Origin: Halichondria panicea
Taxonomy: Eukaryota > Porifera > Demospongiae > Suberitida > Halichondriidae
Direction of reading: 5' to 3'
DNA length: 64,000 nt
NCBI RefSeq assembly: GCF_963675165.1
Contig: NC_087386.1
Location: 5,901,566-5,965,565 of the forward strand
Shown: positions 58,921 through 64,000 of the stretch, one piece after another
How positions within the stretch are numbered: position 1 is the stretch's first letter
Layout of the letters: each line of letters starts with the position of its first letter
Position numbers and translations under genes: made by a program
Notes under the pieces: model-generated
Database searches by the model: none
Told to the model about the DNA's origin: nothing
The model's input: only the letters and a program-made list of their open reading frames with translations

Positions 58921-60822
58921 TCATACATGTAGTCTGCGAGCTAGTTCACGTCGAGTGTAGAACAGCATCATGGCTGCCTCCCGAGTGATGGGGTGGTCAG
59001 CTCCATACAGTCTCTCAGCTGCTGTCTTAGCCTGCAGTGTGTGTGTGTGTGTGTGTGGGGGGGGGGGTGACTGTGTATAATTATGCTGTACAGTGGAGGG
59101 CTTGCCTTGGTGAGGTCGTCTAGTGACAGGGTCAGTTGTTCAGTAGTTTTTACATTATGTCTAAATTTCCCAGTTAGCATTAGCCAGTATACACTCCCAG
59201 GATCAAGGAGTCCATAGTGACGGCTGTGGGGATGTGTGTGTGTGTGTGTGTGTGGGGGGGGGGGGGGAGTTAGCTGTATAGACTTACAGAGATGGTCCTA
59301 ATAGTTGGGTGATGTACTTGATCGCCTCCTCCCAGAGACTCAACTCATCACTGGCAATGAACAGATGCTCCATAAGACGCTGACTAAAAATATTATCAGG
59401 GGATAGTTGTGTCAAATGGCTTGTGTATAGAGCTCTGCCTTTGTCATACATCTCCTGCCACTGTACACACAAACTGTTAGGGAGCACACACACACACACA
59501 CACACACAATCTGATGGTTATACTATAAACTACAGTGGTAGGATATCTTCAAGTTTAGTTAACTCCTTCAACTCTGTCAGCTCTTTTTCCATTTTCTGTC
59601 TTAACGAGGAGGAGACTTCCTCTCCTACACACAGGATAACAGTGTATTAAAGTAGTACTAATAAAAGCAACAAACCATTGGCAGCCATTAAGAGCAATTG
59701 TTCAGAACATCCCTAGAATAAATATATACAATTATATAACACCATACCAGCAACCACTCACGGGGGATTTGCTGATGTCCTCTAAGCATCTCTCACAGGC
59801 ACAGGTGAAGTTGTATCTACTCTGTAGATAATGTTGACGCTCACTCAGCAATTGCAGTGTATCAGTGTAGGTAATAAACAGTTGCTCATCAGGACCTATA
59901 TCCCTTTTAGCCTTGAGGATTAGGTATCGTCCATTAAACAGTTGAACAGTGTTGGGACGACAGGAATGGTTGAGCAGAGAGGGGGCAGAGTACAAGGCCC
60001 TGCCTACTGGAGAGATGTTGTCTGCAACCATCTTTATTGAGAATTCATTACAGATCAACTATACAGAGAGAGAGAGAGAGGTGGGTGAGGATGAAGTAAC
60101 ACAATGAACAACCACACTGTGTGTACCTTCAGGAAGAGCTTACGGATGAGATCCTTAGGATAGTCACAGAGCTGAGCAGTGTCAGCTATCGATTCCCGTA
60201 TAGCCTCATGGTCTTTGCTAGCCTCTTGATCTTTGTTAGCCTCTTTGATAGTGAACCAGCCATCAGGAACTATAATTATAGATAACAGACTACATGGCAC
60301 CTGTTATTGTGTTCCTTAATATTTAATATTTAATAAATTCAGCTGTTGACACGACTAGCTCTTACGTGAGTAGAGGTGCTTAGTGTTCCTAGTCAGTGCT
60401 CGGAGAGCTAGTCTTACGAGTGATGTAGCCTCCACACCTTTCACACTGTCACACTCCGCCTCGTGCAGCGGCAAATCCAATTTCTGCGTACAACATACAC
60501 TGAACACACACACACGCACACACACACATACCTGGCAGTCAGAGTTGCAATACTGAACAGACTCGCATTCGGTGCACTTCTTGAGTGACCTACACAGGAA
60601 TCATGAGCACTGCATGCAATACACAATCACTCACTCTGATCTGTTGAAACAGTGCTCACAGACAGAGCCTCTAGTTTCCTCTAAACTGCAATGTGCTATA
60701 GGTAGTGCACTGAATATAGTGTCCCCAGCAGATATAGGCACTTTAGTAAACACTCCTCGACCCATCTCGGCCACTGTGCGCAGCTCCAGCGACGGAGACA
60801 GCCTCCTCAAGTCTTCCTCCAT
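58921..60822 (-). CDS. SMYD-type SET and MYND domain protein lysine methyltransferase, copy 2
   Basis: Exons 60635-60822, 60532-60589, 60366-60483, 60127-60269, 59762-60058, 59676-59712, 59534-59624, 59288-59473, 59106-59223 and 58921-59031 join in phase to 448 residues, typical of SMYD1-3. The first exon holds the N-terminal SET part (GRGVFTKVPISAGDTIFS). A complete MYND zinc finger follows: CEHC, CTEC, YCNSDC, HEAEC. The SET core has LLNHSCRPN and DEQLFITYTD, and the post-SET is CACERC. The C-terminal helical region ends ERLYGADHPITREAAMMLF. It methylates lysines of histone or other proteins; the substrate cannot be told from sequence. The last intron is GC-AG (AAG then GCAAGC), as in copy 1. 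Confidence 0.88.
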
Positions 60823-61018
60823 TGAGCCAGCCTAGCATAGTCTGGCCACGCCCTCCCATACTTCGTATATGGTCGGGTGAACTTGCAATGAACAGTTCGT
60901 GCAGACACCCCAAGATTTTCTTGGGGTGTGAAACCGCTTGTCAAGTGCCTTGTGGGCCGTTGTGGCCTGTTGTGTAAACTGTTACGTAAGCTATTGCATC
61001 ACGAAAAAGTAGCTAGAT

Positions 61019-61327
61019 ATGGGCCTCTACTGCTGTTTGTGTGCGAATGAGTCTCTGGACAACCGAAGGCGAAAGAAGCTCAATGGTCATAGCTGTTCTG
61101 AAGCAAGAGAAGTACTTGTGCAGCTCCTTCCAGTACCTCTGCATTGCATCCCTGAAACTAGTGCTAGTGACAGTATATTGTGTCACCAGTGCGAGAAACA
61201 ACTGAAGAATGTCCATGCTCAACAAGAAAAGCTATGCAAGGTAAAGAAGGAAGCAACAGAGCTAATAAATGGTCTGCTTTCAAGACATGCAGAAGATAAC
61301 TTAACCACCACCGCCAAAAAGAAGTAG
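61019..61327 (+). CDS. Unrecognised small protein with CxxC pairs
   Basis: 102 codons from ATG. It starts MGLYCCLCANESLDNRRRKK and later has ILCHQCEKQL followed by a charged, helical tail ending AKKK. The two CxxC pairs about 45 residues apart suggest a zinc-binding N-terminal domain, as in ZAD-like or transposase-associated proteins, but I cannot assign a family. A second open frame, 61332-61550, is proline/valine rich and then helical (IAKRLEIETSLAHVLEAQVK). A GTAGAG site at 61324 could join them. It starts 196 bp from SMYD copy 2, divergently. It may be a remnant of a mobile element. Confidence 0.4.
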   Translation: MGLYCCLCANESLDNRRRKKLNGHSCSEAREVLVQLLPVPLHCIPETSASDSILCHQCEKQLKNVHAQQEKLCKVKKEATELINGLLSRHAEDNLTTTAKKK

Positions 61328-61550
61328 AGTTATGCAGGAACCCCCCACACCACCCATTCCATTATCTGTTTCAGTACCAACCATTCCACCAGTGTCAGCA
61401 GCAACCATTCCACCGGTGTACGTGTCAGCAGCAACCATTAAAATAAGAACCATAAGAAATATTGCAAAGAGGCTGGAAATCGAGACTAGCCTAGCACATG
61501 TGTTGGAGGCACAGGTAAAGATCATTCCTGCAAGACAATACAGTGGTTGA

Positions 61551-62560
61551 GCAGCCCCTCCCCCTGGCCCTCCGTGAGGTGTACCATAGATAGTAGTGGG
61601 TGTACTCAATCAGACTAGCCTCGATCCCAGGCCGCTCTTCCTCGAGAGAGGGCCTGGTATTGACTGTTTGTGCATGCGCCATATAATCCCCAGAAACTGG
61701 GGACTCCGGATATCATCGTATAATGCTCAGTAAAACCATGACGTCACAACAAATGGAAGTGGGTTGAAGAAAGTGGAGAAGAAGGTTTCTAGCCCGTGCG
61801 ACAGCATTCTAATAGCTACCCTTAGCCTGCTATGTTAACAAAGAACTCACAGCCTGCAACAGTGTGGATGGCAATCGTCTGAACGAAGGGAAGGCTGATA
61901 ATAGCTTATATGGACACAAAGCGACTAAATACAGGAATACTCCAAAGGCAAAGTACTTTGACCTCTAGAATAAATAAATTCTGTGCATGCGCATACAATT
62001 TAAAACTGTGTACACGCGGCTTGGCTGGCCGGCTCTGTCTTCTAGCTTCATACTCCTACTCCCCCTCGTCCTCCTCCTCCTTCTATATAGCGGAGTCTTA
62101 CAAGTTAATGGTGGCTGGTATGAAATAGTGGCTAGAGTCTACAAGTGCTGGTGGAATGAAGAATGGAATGGTGGCTACAAGTTCTGGTGTGAATTAGAAT
62201 GGTGGCTGATTGATTTTGAAATGGATGTTCATTAATTGAGTGTCATGACGAACTTTGGTATCTATACAATAGAGCTAGTGCTCATGATCCTTGCCAATAC
62301 ATGTATATGGACTTTTTAGCGTCAGATTTTCTAGAAAACTTAAGTTATGTTCCTTTCCTTTGGTTTGCCCATGCTCTAAATGTCATCTATAGGCTCCTGA
62401 GTTTTGTTTTGTTTATCACTCTAATCACTCTATATCAGCTGCTCCAATATTGGAGTAAGTCTGTCAGCTATTTACTTATTCACCCAATTTTTAAGCCTGC
62501 TCAATTTCTTTTGTGCAAAGCTGTTTCACATGAAATAATAAAATCATTGAACCAAGTAAA
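61551..62560. other. Repeat-rich spacer
   Basis: Contains a TAGCCTCGATCCCAGGCCG end at about 61618 (the family of 6269-6804). The stretch 61790-61920 is an inverted copy of about 13725-13860 in gene A. Open frames at 61987-62235 and 62301-62690 are hydrophobic, and the second runs into SMYD copy 3 on the other strand; I do not accept them as genes. Confidence 0.5.
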
Positions 62561-63415
62561 GGTGTTGGGACGACAGGAATGGTTGAGCAGAGAGGGGGCA
62601 GAGTACACGGCCACGCCCACAGAAAAGATGTCGTCAGCCGTCATTGAGAATGTATTACAGAGCAACTATACAGAGAGAGAGAGGGATTGAAGTAACACGA
62701 TGAACAACCACAATGGTGTACCCTCCGGAGAAGCTGATCGATGACATGCGGAGGTCGAAGATAGTCACAGAAACTAGCAATTTTAGCTATTAAGTCCTGT
62801 TCAACCATTCTTTCTCTGCCAGTGAACCAGTCAACAGGAACTATGGAGAAGACATTTACTCACCATCTCACATCACATTACTAATAGAGCAGCTGTTGCT
62901 TACGTGAGCAGAGGTGTTGAGTGTCCCTGGTCAGTGCTCGGAGGATTAGTCTTACAAACGGTAGCGCCACTTTCGCACCTCTCAAAATCTTACACTCCGT
63001 CTTGTGCAGCGGCCAATCGAAACGCTGCATAAACATTATATACACTGAAAACACCCACACATCTAGACACGTACACGCAACACGTGGATACATATATATG
63101 CACACACACCTGGCAGGTGGAGTTGCAATAATAAACAAACTTGCATCGGCTGCACTTCTTCAGTGACCTACACAGGAATCATGAGCACTGCATGCAATAC
63201 ACAATCACTCACTCTGATCTGTTGAAACAGTGCTCACAGATAGTGCCTCTAGTCTCCTCCACACTGCAATGTGCTATAGGTAGTGCACTGAATATAGTGT
63301 CCCCAGCAGATATAGGCACTTTAGTAAACACTCCTCGACCCATCCCGTCCACTGTGCACAGCTCCAGCGACGGAGACAGCCCAACCACATCAGATAGCTC
63401 CTCCAGGTCCTCCAT
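62561..63415 (-). pseudogene. SMYD-type SET/MYND gene, copy 3, 3'-truncated
   Basis: Exons 63213-63415, 63110-63167, 62904-63024, 62722-62840 and a partial 62561-62665 are in phase and open. The MYND ligands are present (CEHC, CSRC, YCNSTC, HKTEC) and the SET motif is NHSCRPN. Homology stops abruptly after CRPNT at about 62561; the rest of SET, the post-SET and the C-terminal region are absent. The N terminus has an insertion relative to the other copies (EELSDVVG). Without the post-SET cysteines it cannot be an active methyltransferase. Confidence 0.8.
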
Positions 63416-63930
63416 TGTTCATGATTTGATCATACTAGATCTACATGATTTGATCCTGCAGCTGTGCTTTGCATGAGCAAGCAAGCAACATCTAACACTT
63501 GTAGACTACATGGACTAGATCTAGATACAGCAGTTTTAAGCACCTTTGCAACACATGAACACAAGCATAAAACCACAATGTACTATTGTAGTAAATTGTG
63601 GTTACTCAAATGGGAGACCATCTGCAGTACTGTCCAGTCCAGTGGTGTACTAAAAGTAGGAACCAGGCCCCTAACACTGCATGCTTGCTTTTTACCCAAG
63701 CTCAATTGAATCAAAGACCAAGCTTTTAATTGTACCAAATACACCAATCAATACCAGAGCATGCAATTTTTTTAGGGGACTACCCTAAGACCCCCTTGCA
63801 GGCGCACTTTAATGTGTGTGCACATTAAAACTTTTTCCATGCTCTCTAAGTGATAACTCTCTTCCTACGCCACTGCTATCACTGCTGTCAATAATTATGT
63901 TATTTTTTCTGTGTGATATGAGATAGACCA
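63416..63930. other. Spacer at right end
   Basis: AT-rich sequence upstream of SMYD copy 3. No exon or clear element was recognised. Confidence 0.4.
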
Positions 63931-63940
63931 AGTACACACC

Positions 63941-64000
63941 TCAGCTCTGGTACACCATTCTCCATCTCACGTCTGTGGAGTAGGCCTTATTACTGCAACC
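63941..64000 (-). other. Possible start of a helix-turn-helix transposase-like frame
   Basis: The minus strand reads NKAYSTDVRWRMVYQS and then TGA. The YSTDxRWRxVY pattern resembles the N-terminal HTH region of transposase-like proteins that are common in sponge genomes. Only 60 bp are visible, so this is tentative. Confidence 0.25.

Noticed and set aside
62301-62690. 129-codon hydrophobic frame on the plus strand
   Set aside because: It runs into SMYD copy 3 exons on the opposite strand, and its 3' half is only the complement of those exons.
1-64000. CRISPR arrays, bacterial operons, tRNA or rRNA genes
   Set aside because: The tandem arrays have no spacer structure, the genes have spliceosomal introns, and I recognised no tRNA or rRNA sequence.

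Overview
The window is eukaryotic and looks like a compact invertebrate genome, most likely a demosponge. The genes are dense and alternate in direction. Introns are short GT-AG introns, often 50-200 bp. Miniature inverted-repeat elements are frequent, and there is a TKL-type kinase fused to ankyrin repeats of a kind common in sponges. The species assignment is inference; the gene calls rest on exons I assembled by hand from splice sites and codon phase.

Left half (1-30,300) is a repeated accessory region. A 52-bp minisatellite (1-1195, again at 15,897-18,893) precedes two copies of one block. Each block holds, on the minus strand, two unidentified exons, the 3' part of an ACBD6-like gene (acyl-CoA-binding protein with ankyrins) and a broken fatty-acid-transport-protein (SLC27/FATP) fragment. 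On the plus strand, divergently, is a TKL kinase-ankyrin gene (4624-15164 and 22937-30274). In both kinase genes every ankyrin repeat is one 99-bp phase-0 exon, and the order and number of repeat types differ between copies. Copy B has lost the start of its activation loop, and the FATP and ACBD6 parts of both blocks are disrupted.

Middle (31,300-38,270) holds two intact FATP genes, head to head (31316-34871 minus, 35571-38269 plus), with matching intron phases and nearly identical 3' ends.

Right half (38,500-64,000) holds ordinary single-copy genes followed by a second duplicated set. In order: a C9orf78/TLS1 splicing-factor homologue (minus), a secreted FAD-dependent oxidoreductase (minus), NELF-E (plus), an ADAMTS-like secreted protein ending in a PLAC domain (minus), adenylate kinase 8 (plus), and three SMYD-type SET/MYND genes (minus). 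SMYD copy 1 is decaying, copy 2 is intact and copy 3 is truncated. A short relic of the AK8 last exon lies between SMYD copies 1 and 2, which shows that the AK8 tail and the SMYD gene were duplicated together.

Functional themes are fatty-acid activation and acyl-CoA handling (FATP, ACBD6), signalling (kinase-ankyrin), transcription and splicing control (NELF-E, TLS1, SMYD), extracellular matrix (ADAMTS-like) and ciliary nucleotide balance (AK8). There is no evidence that neighbours form a pathway, apart from the divergent promoters they may share.
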